Assembly: GCA_003254925.1 (NCBI GenBank)
Contig: QANZ01045410.1
Span: 61,806 to 125,805, forward strand
Source of the DNA: Chamaecrista fasciculata
Taxonomy: Eukaryota; Streptophyta; Magnoliopsida; Fabales; Fabaceae
Length of the DNA: 64,000 nt
Direction: 5' to 3'
Below the pieces are notes generated by a model. It worked only from the letters and a program-made list of their open reading frames with translations, was not told where the DNA came from and searched no databases. This document shows positions 22,897-34,100 of the stretch, in pieces. Made by a program: the position numbers and the translations under genes. Position 1 is the stretch's first letter, and every line of letters begins with the position of its first letter.

Positions 22897-23403
22897 GGTC
22901 AAATAGTTATTTTGGTCATAAATGTATGCTCTAATATTTATTTTGATTTATTATGTTTTAAAAAGTTTAAATTGGTCCTAAATATTGGCAAAATATTTCA
23001 TTTTGGTCCCAAACTATTGAATTTGGTTATATTTCTTGTCTTTTATTTCAATTTCAAATGACTTGTTAAGAGGAACTCTTATTTCTGAATTCGTCGCATT
23101 CGAATTAAAAACAAGAGAGATATAATCAACTTTGCTTGTTTGACCATAAAACGAGCGGTCTAGTTTTTAAGACTGATTTAACCTCGTTTGTTGGCGGCTC
23201 CAACTGGATAGAAAAAGTAATCTTTGAGAATAATACGTAGCTCTAAATTCATCACGTTTAAACTTGAAACAGGCTATATTCAATAATTCGTGACCAAAAT
23301 GAAATATTTTGTCAACATTTAGGACCAATTTGAACATTTTGAAATATAATGGACCAAAATGAACATTAAAGCATACATTTAGGACCAAAATAACCCTTTA
23401 ACC
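22897..23403. mobile_element. Mutator-type MITE, family A, about 507 bp
   Basis: It is the same element as 6504-7039 in composition and arm order (GGTCAAATAGTTATTTTGGT at left; AGGACCAAAATAACCC then TTTAACC at right). The flanking 9-mers AAAAATAAA and AAAGATAAA match at 8 of 9 positions. Confidence 0.8.
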
Positions 23404-24659
23404 AAAGATAAATTTTGAAAACAAAACTAAAAATTAATATAAAGTTTAAGGACCTAAAAGATACTTTCACCTAAAAACCTAAAAACATAAAAAATTTATT
23501 TATGAGAAAACTGCAACTTTTAATCACATATGTTATATTATTATTCTTCGTTTTGACACCATATTTTATTTATGTCAAGTTCAATTTTTGCTCTATTATT
23601 TTTGAGATATATTGGAATCCAGCTCTCTATCTTTTATCTTTTTTTTTTCAATATCCTACAAATTTTTCAAAAATTTTACCCATTGATTTCAAGATTATAT
23701 GTTTATCAGTTATCTATTGTTTGTGCAAAAATTTTAAAATATAAAATTATTTTTTTTATGACTTTAAATACTGTATTTATAAATATAAATAAAAATTTAT
23801 TAGTAGTGTCATATAGGGTCTACAAAACTATATAAAAAAGCCCATTATCATTTTCTTTGGGGACTAAAAAACCCACCATTCCCCATGTTCTCTACCGAAA
23901 AACAAGCCCATTATTGGTAGTTGCTACTTAGAACGTTTGTGCCACTGAGGTATTCTAAAGTGATTGCAAAATCTTATGGGCCTCTTAGATTTCGGCCGGA
24001 AATGGGCATTCCGAATCCTACTATATTTAATATTTAATTTTTGAAGAGTTCTTTTATCCACCCAGTTAAAATTAGTAGTAAATGATGAGGTCAAATTGCG
24101 TCAAGAAAGTATGTTTGAGACCAATTTAAAAGATAAAAAAAAACATGTAACATCAATCTAAAACAAATGCAAGATAATGGTCCAATTTAAAATCTACCTC
24201 ATACTTAAAGGATAAATTAATTTGAGACTCTGGCTTATTCGTTTTGAATATTTATTATATGTAGCTCCTATTTTATCAAATATCCTCCAAACTGGACATT
24301 TGTAGTTCCATACTGCAATCATGGTATTTCAAAGATTTTTCTCAATAATCATGTTCATTTGAAAAAAGAGTTGAGTTTTGTTTCTTTTTTAGATAAAACT
24401 TACATAAAATTCATTGGATTTTTTTTTTCTTAAAACCACCCTTCACTCCTTTGACTTTGAGTAGTTTCTGCCTAGTGCCTAGCTTACATCTCATGAGATT
24501 AGTTCAATTTTTCTAGAAAAATAAAAATAGAAACAGCTAAGGGAAAGAAATAAAATTATTTAGCTAGCCTATGAGGGATTGAAACATGTTGCATTGAATC
24601 ATTATGCACTATCATCCAAATTAAAATCACATGTATCATGTTTGATGATGATGGCATCT
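23404..24659. other. AT-rich intergenic stretch
   Basis: Low-complexity AT-rich sequence. Open frames near 23502-23835 on the plus strand are Phe/Ile/Leu-rich and look fortuitous. 24040-24235 is a truncated relative of the GGCCAAAA-ended MITE at 9485. 23880-24010 is less AT-rich (CGGCCGGAAATGGGC) but shows no frame. Confidence 0.5.
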
Positions 24660-25205
24660 AGGGGTGTTCATTGGGTTGGGCCAACCCGCCAATCCGCTAA
24701 AACCAACCCAACCCATTAGTTTGGGTTGGTTTGGGTTCAAAAAGTTGAGCCCGCTGTGGTTTGGGTTGGGCTGCGGGTTTCAAGATTTTGAGCCCGCTCA
24801 ACCCAACCCAACCCGTCGGCCTGCAAAAATACTAAATAAAAAATAAAATTAATTTTTTATTTAGTTAAAATTATATTTTAATACCACAAATAATATTATT
24901 TTTATAATTTGGTCAATTAATAAATTTTTCTTCTCAATTTAGTCCATAAAAAACAAATTGTGAAGAACTAAATTAAAGAAAAAAAATTTAAGAGGGACCA
25001 AATTTTTTATAAAATAAATATATAAAAAATAAAAAAATAGTGTGGGCCAACCAGCCAACCCAACCCAAACCAACTCGCCACTGTTTGGTTTGGGTTGACT
25101 CAATTATTTTCTTTAGCCCAATCCAACCCAACCCACCAAATAAAATAGTGAACCTGAACTAATCCGCCCTAAACCCAACCTAACCCAGCCCGCGAACACC
25201 CGTAA
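24660..25205. mobile_element. hAT-like MITE with GGGTTGG/CCAACCC arrays, 546 bp
   Basis: The termini AGGGGTGTTC (left) and, reading in from the right, ACGGGTGTTC are inverted. The candidate 8 bp flanks TGGCATCT and TGACATCT match at 7 of 8. Both arms contain runs of TTGGGTTGG-type motifs in opposite orientation around an AT-rich core. The open frame at 24664-24846 comes from these repeats. Confidence 0.8.
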
Positions 25206-25213
25206 TGACATCT

Positions 25214-26078
25214 GATGTGAGTGGCAACAAAAGTTAAAAAAGGTGGTTTTGACTGTAGACATATATATGGCAGAGCTTTTTGTGGAAACATATCTTTAGC
25301 ATTACTCTTTATAGTAAGTTAGACTTGAATATTTAGGGTTATATAGGATGTAGACTAGAGTATCCACTAACGTTTGTGTAGATGATTCTCTTATATATTT
25401 AATAATTTTTTATTTAAAAAAAAAATCTTATATATATAGAGATATTTGACCTCATTATTGATTTGTCTTTGAGATTTCATGTAATAACATTTTAAAAAAT
25501 ATATTTTTTAATATAGATATTAAAACACTTTTTTTTTTATATAAATTAAGATTATTCATCCTCAAGAATAGTTATTAATTTCTTCATTGTGTATTCTCCA
25601 CTTAAAATAAATGATTGGCTAGCAAATGCTTTTCATATTTAAAAATGTGAGATTTGAACTACCACCACTTAATTAAACAATCAAGTAAAAAACCACTAGA
25701 TTACATGTTATTATTAAGACACTTTTTATTATATCGACTAATTAAAGAGACTAAAGAGTTTGGATGTATAGACATATATTTTTCATATATATAGTTAATA
25801 TTGTGTATTAAATGGAGATTCAAGTTGTTTCTGTAGTCATGCATGAACAGAAATTAAGATGTGTGAAAGTGGAGATTGGATAAAATTAGGAATATAATTA
25901 TCAAAATTTTCATACTTGATGAATATTTATAAATTTTACCTATTGGGTCTGCATCTAAATAAAATTGAATGGGTTATGATGTGAAGATTTATTCATTTAT
26001 AATTGCGAATCTGAGTTTAAAGATAGTGGTACTCAACCTATATATGTTATAATAATTTTTAATTTTTGTCATGTATAT
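25214..26078. other. AT-rich intergenic stretch
   Basis: No gene or complete element. 25620-25705 (GTGAGATTTGAACTACC, then AACCACTAGATTACA) resembles a decayed tRNA-derived repeat, but weakly. Confidence 0.4.
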
Positions 26079-26087
26079 TTATATATG

Positions 26088-27740
26088 AGTAAAATACAGG
26101 AAAGGTACCTGTGGTTTGGTCTAATCTCACTTTTATGACGTGTGGTTTCAAAAGTTGCACATTAGGTACCTGTGTGTTTCGCCGTTAAACAGAAGCCGTA
26201 CTTGTATAATTTTCCGTTAAATTTTTTACGGAAAAAGCAGTACTTGTGGTTTCAAAAGTTGCACATTAGGTACCTGTGGTTTTGCTGAAGCTTGAATTAG
26301 AGATTAGCTTCACATTTTGATTGTATTTTGTTTACTTGTGTTACTCATGGATGTTATTGTACTTATGTTGTTTATGACTATTGACAATCAATCTTAAATA
26401 TATTTGGATGATTACTCATGACATTTTATAGATGTTTGGATTGTGCACACAGGTTATTGATTGTGGCACAAAGTGTGGTCAGTTTGATTATTTTCATGTT
26501 GTCAAAACAAAGAACCAAACTTCTTTGTCAACTACAACCAATCTCCATTTTTGGTGCTTGTTCACAACTCTTCCTCACCATTTTTCACATTTTTTTACCC
26601 TTTTTCACAGCCTAATCTTTCCACATCTCCAGTAAACACATAAACTTAACAAGATTCAAGAATAAGATTGAAAAACATAACCAAATTTCCATTAATAAAG
26701 GTAAGGCAAAAAATTGTCATTTCTTACAAACTTCCATAAACATAACCAAACACATAATCTAATTGCAGATACATTAATTTGCTAATAAGGCAAATAATTG
26801 CCATTTCTTCCAAACTTTGCTCCCCAAAGTACAAAGAGAGTAATCAACAGAAAAAACACCCAAGACCCTAAGAACATCTGCACTAAATTTTTCTGCCTCT
26901 TATTTGTCTTCATCATGCTTTCATTTGTCTTCAACTCCTTGATTTCAGCTTCAAGCTTGGCAATTTTTTCTTGAACCTTTTGTCCAAATTCACAGCCGCG
27001 TGGGCATGTTGGTTCATCAATCCAATCAAAAAAACCACATTGATAAGGTTGCAAAGCATGAAATGGAACAAACCATTAACTTAACCAGAAATACAACAAA
27101 CTACCAAATAACAAATTTCTACACACCTGATACTTCGGGCAAGTCCAAAATCGCCTTCCAAAAGAGCAAGGTTTCCAAGATGAACGCATGACTAAATACT
27201 CACCACAGCCACAACGAATCCTGCGACCACGAAATGAAGATGATGAAGTTGAAGATGAATGTGCATCAGTTGCCATGAAGTCGTCCAAGGAAATGGACGA
27301 AGAAAACGGAGAAAATAAAGACCAAAGAGTTGGGGATTTTAGACTTGAAGCTGCCCAGATGAAGAGAATGGATGAAGGTGAAAAAATGGATGGAAATGAA
27401 GGCTTATTAGGGTTTCAAATGGTTTAAAACGTCAAAGAGCTGCGCACATGACTCTCACATGCNTAGAACTTTTGAGTTTTAGGGACTGTTTTGAAAGAAT
27501 TTAAATTTTTTTGGGCAATACTATGTATCTAGCCTCTTTCTCCTTGCATCAGAATTACTTTTTTGCCCCCCAAATTTGGCCAAAATAGCAAAACAACCCT
27601 TTCTTTAATGGAAAATTACACAAGTACTACTTCTGTTTAACGGTGAAACACACAGGTACTTTATGTGCAACTTTTGAAACCACACGTCATAAAAGTGAGA
27701 TTTGGCCAAACCACAAGTACCTTTCCTGTATTTTACCCTA
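26088..27740. mobile_element. Mutator-like element carrying a GRF zinc-finger gene, 1653 bp, 9 bp TSD
   Basis: The perfect 9 bp duplication TTATATATG lies at 26079-26087 and 27741-27749. Inverted arms of about 140 bp share GTAAAATACAGGAAAGGTAC, ATCTCACTTTTATGACGTGT, GGTTTCAAAAGTTGCACAT and GTTAAACAGAAG. On the left, part of the arm (GGTTTCAAAAGTTGCACATT) is repeated again near 26249. A 9 bp duplication with long TIRs fits Mutator-like elements. There is no transposase inside, so the element is non-autonomous. It sits about 390 bp downstream of the last SABRE exon present. Confidence 0.9.
26782..27276 (-). CDS. GRF-type zinc-finger protein with C-terminal membrane segment, inside a transposon
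   Basis: Exon 1 (27276-27127, 50 codons) gives a Ser-rich start, then RCGCGEYLVMRSSWKPCSFG and RRFWTCPKYQ. Exon 2 (about 27039-26782) gives CGFFDWIDEPTCPRGC, a Lys/Glu-rich coiled coil, and a hydrophobic segment VQMFLGSWVFFLLITLFVLW near the end. The two parts make one GRF zinc finger (Cys pair in GCG, GRRFWTCP, CGFF-W), a fold known to bind nucleic acids; this arrangement with a coiled coil and membrane tail is common in plant genomes. The donor (CAG/GTGTGT) is good, but the sequence before TGT of exon 2 reads TTATCAA, not CAG, so the expected acceptor looks mutated. Spliced length would be about 135 residues. Possibly a pseudogene. Confidence 0.75.
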
Positions 27741-27749
27741 TTATATATG

Positions 27750-28114
27750 TGCATATGTGTGTATAAATTTATGGAAAATAGGCTGACAGCATAATGATTA
27801 TATTTATGGGGCCTCCAAAAGAGTGATTAAAGAATGAGGAAGAGATTCCCATAACAGCAAGGCATTATACTGATAGCATCATTAACATATCTAAATACTG
27901 GGAAAAAAAAAAGGAAAGGCAGAGCAATGGTCGAAAACAGAAAAACAGGTGTCTGCACCTTTTGGCAATAGGATCAATTTGATAAATTAAATGAAGTTAG
28001 GAAAAAGAAAAAGATTTGCATATAGATTCAGGTTTATGACTATTAGTAAAAGTATAAAACATATACAACAATATATTTCTTGAAAACTAAAGAGAAGTTT
28101 CTGAATCACAGGTA
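27750..28114. other. Sequence between the GRF element and the last SABRE exon
   Basis: 365 bp of AT-rich, non-coding sequence that would be the start of the next SABRE intron. No exon of the expected continuation is present here or further left. Confidence 0.6.
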
Positions 28115-31100
28115 CTATTTTGAACTTACATTTGCATCCTCTGAGTGAAGATTGAATTGTGGTTCAATAACATTCACCATGAAATGACGAGTCCCCTCCT
28201 CTGAACTATCCAAGCTTTCAAACTTAGCTGGAATGATACCAAAAGGGAGAATAATATAGGGGGGAGAAAGCCTCTAAAAGAAACATGAATAAACAGCACA
28301 AATATGATGGTAGCTTATTTTTTAATTTTTTTTTAAGTACTGCCCTCTGGATTTTGATCTACGTGCATGTCCAAAAAGATAGCAGCTAACAGAAATTTTT
28401 AAAGCATGAGGCATACCAGCTGATAAGTTGTCCACCTTAACTGAATTTGGTGGAGACGATCGAGATCCAGGAGTCACCACAGGCTGAGAAGAGGCAGCAG
28501 TGGCAGGATGCTTGGAAACATCATCTTGTTGGGTTTCATTTCCATCATCTTGTTTGTTTTCCTTAAGTAATTTTCTCTGGGCATATTGCCGAGAAGGAGA
28601 TGGCTTGGGAGGTTCAAAAGCTTTAGATAGACCACCAACCCAGGACCAAACAGCATCTCTGTTTTCAATAGTCCACAGAAGTTTGAGACCATAGACAAAT
28701 ACACGCTGACAATTGTCAGCTATTACCACATTATATCCATCATCATCACTAGGATCAGACCGTATATGATCATCAGTTTCACTCCCATTTTCAAACTCAG
28801 ACCTCACATATGTCATCTCAACATTTCTTCTTCCAGCTTCTTGCCAGGCCAATAACCTTGCAGGATCAGCCTTCGGGGACTGTCTTCTGATAGTGAAGTA
28901 ATCAGAGGACAACAGAAATCCATCATCACGATTCTTCTCTGTGCAACCACTGATGTAACTTTTTTCACTCTTGTCCATGGATGCAGACTGTGAGCTTTTC
29001 CGAGTCATGTTTACTACTTTCACAATGCTAGCACAGTCTTCCTTGTTTAGAAAAACCTTGGGCATATGAAGGTCAAGACCTTGGTAAACAAGATCAAGAG
29101 GATCACGCTTGCTTTCAAAAGTATATTTTTGCTTGCCCCTACTATAACAGAGCTCATACTTCAGCTTTGTCATATTAAATGTCAGTCCTTTGGCCGGATC
29201 ATCATTGTCTAGAGGCATGTGCCTTATACATGATGGTGTGGCATCTAGACGGAGCATAAATTCAGTCATCACTTTGTCGAGTGAGAGATTGCCTGACCTG
29301 GAAATTCTTGGAATTCCAAAACGAGGCCAACGTGAGAAGCTACGCAATTTGTGAGGAGGATTGTAATTCATACTCCAGAATCTTAAAATCCATGCTAGAT
29401 CATGAGCGCCGATGTTCAGTGTTGGGGAAGCAGATGAAACATTCCTAGAATTTTTTGGAAGATTATAGGCATTAGCATCTCCATCAATACCATCTTTAAC
29501 AACAGAAGATGGGGAATGTCTTTCTGACGAGGAAAGCAAGGGTTTCAGAGAGAAATTCCAACGAAGTGAAAGAGAAGTGGATCTGAACGGATCAAAAACT
29601 TTTTCCCGAGGTCTCCCCTCAACTGGAAGTCCAAACAAATAATGATTCAAGGGTTTCCCGGATTCACAATCCCAATCCATTGTAACTTCAAGAGTGAAGA
29701 CCGGGGCTTCCAAAAATGCCCCAGAGATTCCTGTTGGAAGTTTCAAACCACGTTTATTTGCTAAACTCTCCAAACTGCTCAAAAACATCTTAAATTCCTT
29801 GGCCAAAACATTAACACGGCCATCTGACTGGTGAATTTCCATAGAGCTACTTACAATTTGGAGTTTATCAAGTTTTTCATAAGGATCTGTACTTGCCAAA
29901 ATATTCCATCTGGATTCATCAAAGAATAAGGAAATTTTTCCATGAATGTAATTTCTCATGTCATCCCACCATGGCAAATTTCTTTCCTTTTTTGGTGGCT
30001 GAACGAGAGGGCCAGGATTCTTAACACTTAGATTAGCCCTCCGAAGTGCTACAGTGAAAGCATAACTTATATCAGCAAAAGATGGTTCATAACCCACTCC
30101 AAATGATACCTCTGCTTTCTGAAAATATATTGGCAAATCTGAGTATGTCTTCATTGGTGGAGTAGTACCACTAGCAGATCGAAGCATGCGCACCTTTCTC
30201 CATTTCCCAACATGAATTTCTTGAAAAGTTTGAGGTTGAAAAACAGTTGCCTAGTTGAAATAAACAAACAGAAAAGTGACAAAGAATTGTTAATTTTAAG
30301 TTGAATGTATACAAGGAGAGGGCAAAAAAAAAAAAAGTAGGGAGACACAAGGTTCACACAGTTAAACCATCAGAGGTTTTAAAAAGAAATAAATTAAATT
30401 TAAGAAATATTATAAAAATACATATGATTGACGTGGTAATTATTATAAAACAATTATATAGATGAACAAACACATCTGCAACAACCTGAACCACATCCAT
30501 GACGCGTTAAGCACTCTTTGCTGTTGGTAAATCACAAGCTGCTAAACTTTAGAATAAGTTGAACTAAATTTTAGTAGTAGTTAGTGTAAGTGTATGTAGT
30601 CTAGAGTAGTTAGTTAAAACTGATTTTATGTTATTTCAGTTACTATGCTTAGGCTAACTCATTAGCTTAGTTATTCAGCTATGTGATAGTCTATATATAC
30701 ACTGCTGTAAATCATTTCTGATATATGAAAAATATACCTTCCCTAAAACACTTATATGGTATCAGAGCAAATCGCTCATTAGGGATAATTCAAAACGCTC
30801 GTTTAAGCGTAGATAGTAAAACTCAGAAGCAATATGATATCAAGAACGCAATCTCAGATACGTTCAATCTCAGATACGTTTGCGACCAAGAAGAGTTCGC
30901 AACCCAGAAGAGTTCGCGACCCAGATACGTGTTCGTGATTCATTCTAGAGGTGTTCGCGAATTAATCTAGAGGTGTTTGTGATCCAGAGGTGTTTGCAAT
31001 TCAAGAAGTGATTCGGGACTAAGACACATGGCCGATTCAAGCGCTCGTCAATCCGAAGCAGCTACGAATGGAGGTCACCGGCCAGCGCCACCTCGTCCGG

Positions 31101-34100
31101 CGACGACAAATGCGCCGGCGGCGATGAATGCAGCGGAAACCAATGTTTTTGTTCCTCATTCTTTTTCTCATCCAATTCCTGAGAAGCTCGAAGCAACCAA
31201 CTTCTTGAATTGGCGTCGTCAGGTTCTTGCTGCAGTCAAAGGGTATCGTCTGCAGAAATATCTGTTGGGTCCTCAGTATATTCCTCCCCAGTTTGCAAGT
31301 GATGAAGACGAAGCTCGTGGGGTGTTCAGTGAAGATTTCTTAAACTGGGAATCTCAGGATTCACTTTTGCTGTCTTGGTTGTTGACCTCAATGACTCAAT
31401 CTATTTTGGATCTTGTCATTGAGTGTGAATATTCGCATGAAGTATGGGATCGTTTGCAAGTGCATTTTTCGTCAAAGACTCGAGCAAAAGTGAACCAATA
31501 TCGGACCCAGCTGCGCACAATGAAGAAGGGAAGTTCATCCTTGTTTGACTATCTTTTACAAATAAAGAAGTTGGCAAATGCTCTTTCATCAGTAGGATCT
31601 CCCATCACTGTTACAGAGCATATTGAAGCAATTTTCCAAGGACTTGATGAAGATTATGATTGTTTCATAACTTCAATGAATACGAGAGCTGAATCTTTTA
31701 CAATAGCGGAACTTGAAGCTCTTCTTATGACTCAAGAAGAGTGGATTAGCAAGAAGAAGAAGGCAGTAGAGCGAGCCTCCTCTCTCTGTTAATATTGTAC
31801 AAAAGCAATATAATAGAGATAGAAAGTCCAATTTCCAGCCTATGCAGAATGGGTACGGGGGTCAATATGGACAGCATCAGAATTTTAGTAATAATGGGCA
31901 GTTTTATAAGGGAAATGGTAATCAATATGGGCAGCATCAGAATGTTCAAAGAGGAGCAAGGGGCAGAGGAAATCGAGGTGCTAAGAATGGTAGTTCTAAT
32001 ACCAAGTTAATATGTCAGTTGTGTGGAAAAACAGGGCATATGGCATTTCAGTGCCATTTTAGGTTTGACCAAGAGTATGTGAGTCCTTTTGCCTCTACTG
32101 ATGGTTCTTCAGCAAGTAGTGAGAGTAGTTCTAAGTCCAAGAACACCGTGATGATGGCTACTTCTGAAGCTCTCTATGACCCGGCTTGGTATCCAGATTC
32201 CGGTGCATCGTGTCATGTAACCCCTGATTTGGCAAATTTGCAGCATCAAGAGTTTTATGGAGGCCAAGATCAAGTGTATATTGGAGATGGTAAGTCTCTT
32301 TTAATTGAGCATATTGGTAGTTCTGAGATGCAATCTTCCTCTAAACCTCTTATTCTATCTTCTTTGCTACATGTTCCTCTAAAGTCTATTTTGAGTTTCA
32401 TTCTGACGTTTGCTATGTTAAATGTCAGGATTCCAAGAGGATTCTTCTTAGAGGACACCTCAAAGATGGTCTCTACGCCTTCCATGAGTCTTCCCTTAGT
32501 CCTCAATCTTCTCTTTGTACTAATGTTTCAAAAACGTGTAACGATTCTTTAGTTCAGAATTGTAATAAAAATTCCTTTCATTGTAATGTAATTTTGTCCA
32601 CTACAGTTGATACTTGGCATAAAAGATTGGGTCATCCATCTGATTCCATTCTTTCTCAAGTTCTCAAAAGTTGTAATGTTTCCTACAAAAATAATATAAC
32701 TACTTTTTGTAATTCTTGTTGTTTAGGGAAGCATCACAAACTTCCCTTTCCTAATTCTTCCCATTCATATACAAAACCATTTCAGCTTATTCATTCTGAT
32801 GTTTGGGGGCCTAGTCCACATGTTTCAATAAATGGTTGGAAGTATTATATTGTTTTTATTGATTCCTACACTCAGTATACTTGGTTATATCTTCTGAAAA
32901 GTAAATCTGATGCTCATACTGCTTTTCTCAATTTTAAAAGTCTTGTTGAGAATCATTTTGGTTCTAAAATTCTAGCTTTTCAATCGGATGGGGGTGGGGA
33001 GTTTATTCCTATTTCTAAAACACTTGCTAATTGTGGTATTGTTCACCAAATTAGTTGTCCCCATACACCTGAACAGAATGGTTTAGCCAGAGAAAACATA
33101 GACATCTCACTGAATTTGCATTAACACTAATGGCTCAATCTTCATTACCACTAACCTTTTGGGATCATGCTATTTCCACAGCTACATATCTTATAAATAG
33201 ACTTCCTACACCACTACTTACTAATAAATCACCTTATGCACTTCTTTATTCCAAGTTGCCTCACTATCTTTTCTTAAAAACCTTAGGCTGTGTATGTTTT
33301 CCCTTCACTCGACCCTACAATAAGCATAAATTTGATTTCAAATCTGTTCCTTGTGTCTTTCTTGGTTATGACAACAAGCATAAGGGTTATAAGTGTTTTG
33401 ATCCAAAAGCAGATAGGATGTATGTGTCTAGGCATGTCTTATTTAATGAGCATCAGTTTTACTACAAAGAGTTTCCCTCTCAAACACTTCCTATATGTTC
33501 TAAAATTCCACTCACATTAATCTCACCAATTTGTTTAGGAGCTATTACTTCTATTCCTACATCTCAAAATGCTCAATTACCTACTCCAATGTCATCTAAT
33601 CAAGGTCATTCATCTTCTTTTCGATCTGTCTTGCCTTCTAATAATTGTAGTGCAGATTGTCCTATTTTAGAGGAGGAGCAGCAGCTAAATCCTTCAATTT
33701 CAACCGATTCTACATCAGATTTTGTGGCACCAATTGTAGCAGAGAGGGTTGTTAGACAAAAGAAAGTCTATGATAGGCATCCTATGTTGACCAGGTCTAA
33801 GACTGGACATAGTAAGCCTATAATTAAAGCTCTTACATGTTCAACATCAGCTCCTCCTACACCAACAGAACCAAAGAATGTTAAGGCTGCTCTTCAAGAT
33901 CCTAAGTGGTATGCTGCTATGAAGGATGAGTATGATGCACTCATCAAGAATAAAACATGGAGTTTGGTTTCTTTGCCTTCTAATAGAGATGCTGTGACTT
34001 GCAAACGGGTTTTTAGAATTAAAAACAATCCGGATCGGTCTATTCAAAAGTATAAGGCACGTCTAGTGGCAAAAGGTTTCAATCAAAGACCGGGATTTGA

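Noticed and set aside
23502-23835. Two overlapping hydrophobic plus-strand frames
   Set aside because: Phe/Ile/Tyr-rich translations of AT-rich DNA without a promoter, family motif or conservation signal.
26418-26635. Plus-strand frames inside the GRF element
   Set aside because: Short, overlapping in two frames and without motifs; the supported gene lies on the minus strand.
27188-27427. 79-codon plus-strand frame rich in Glu and Asp
   Set aside because: Antisense shadow of the GRF zinc-finger exon and its leader; no known domain.
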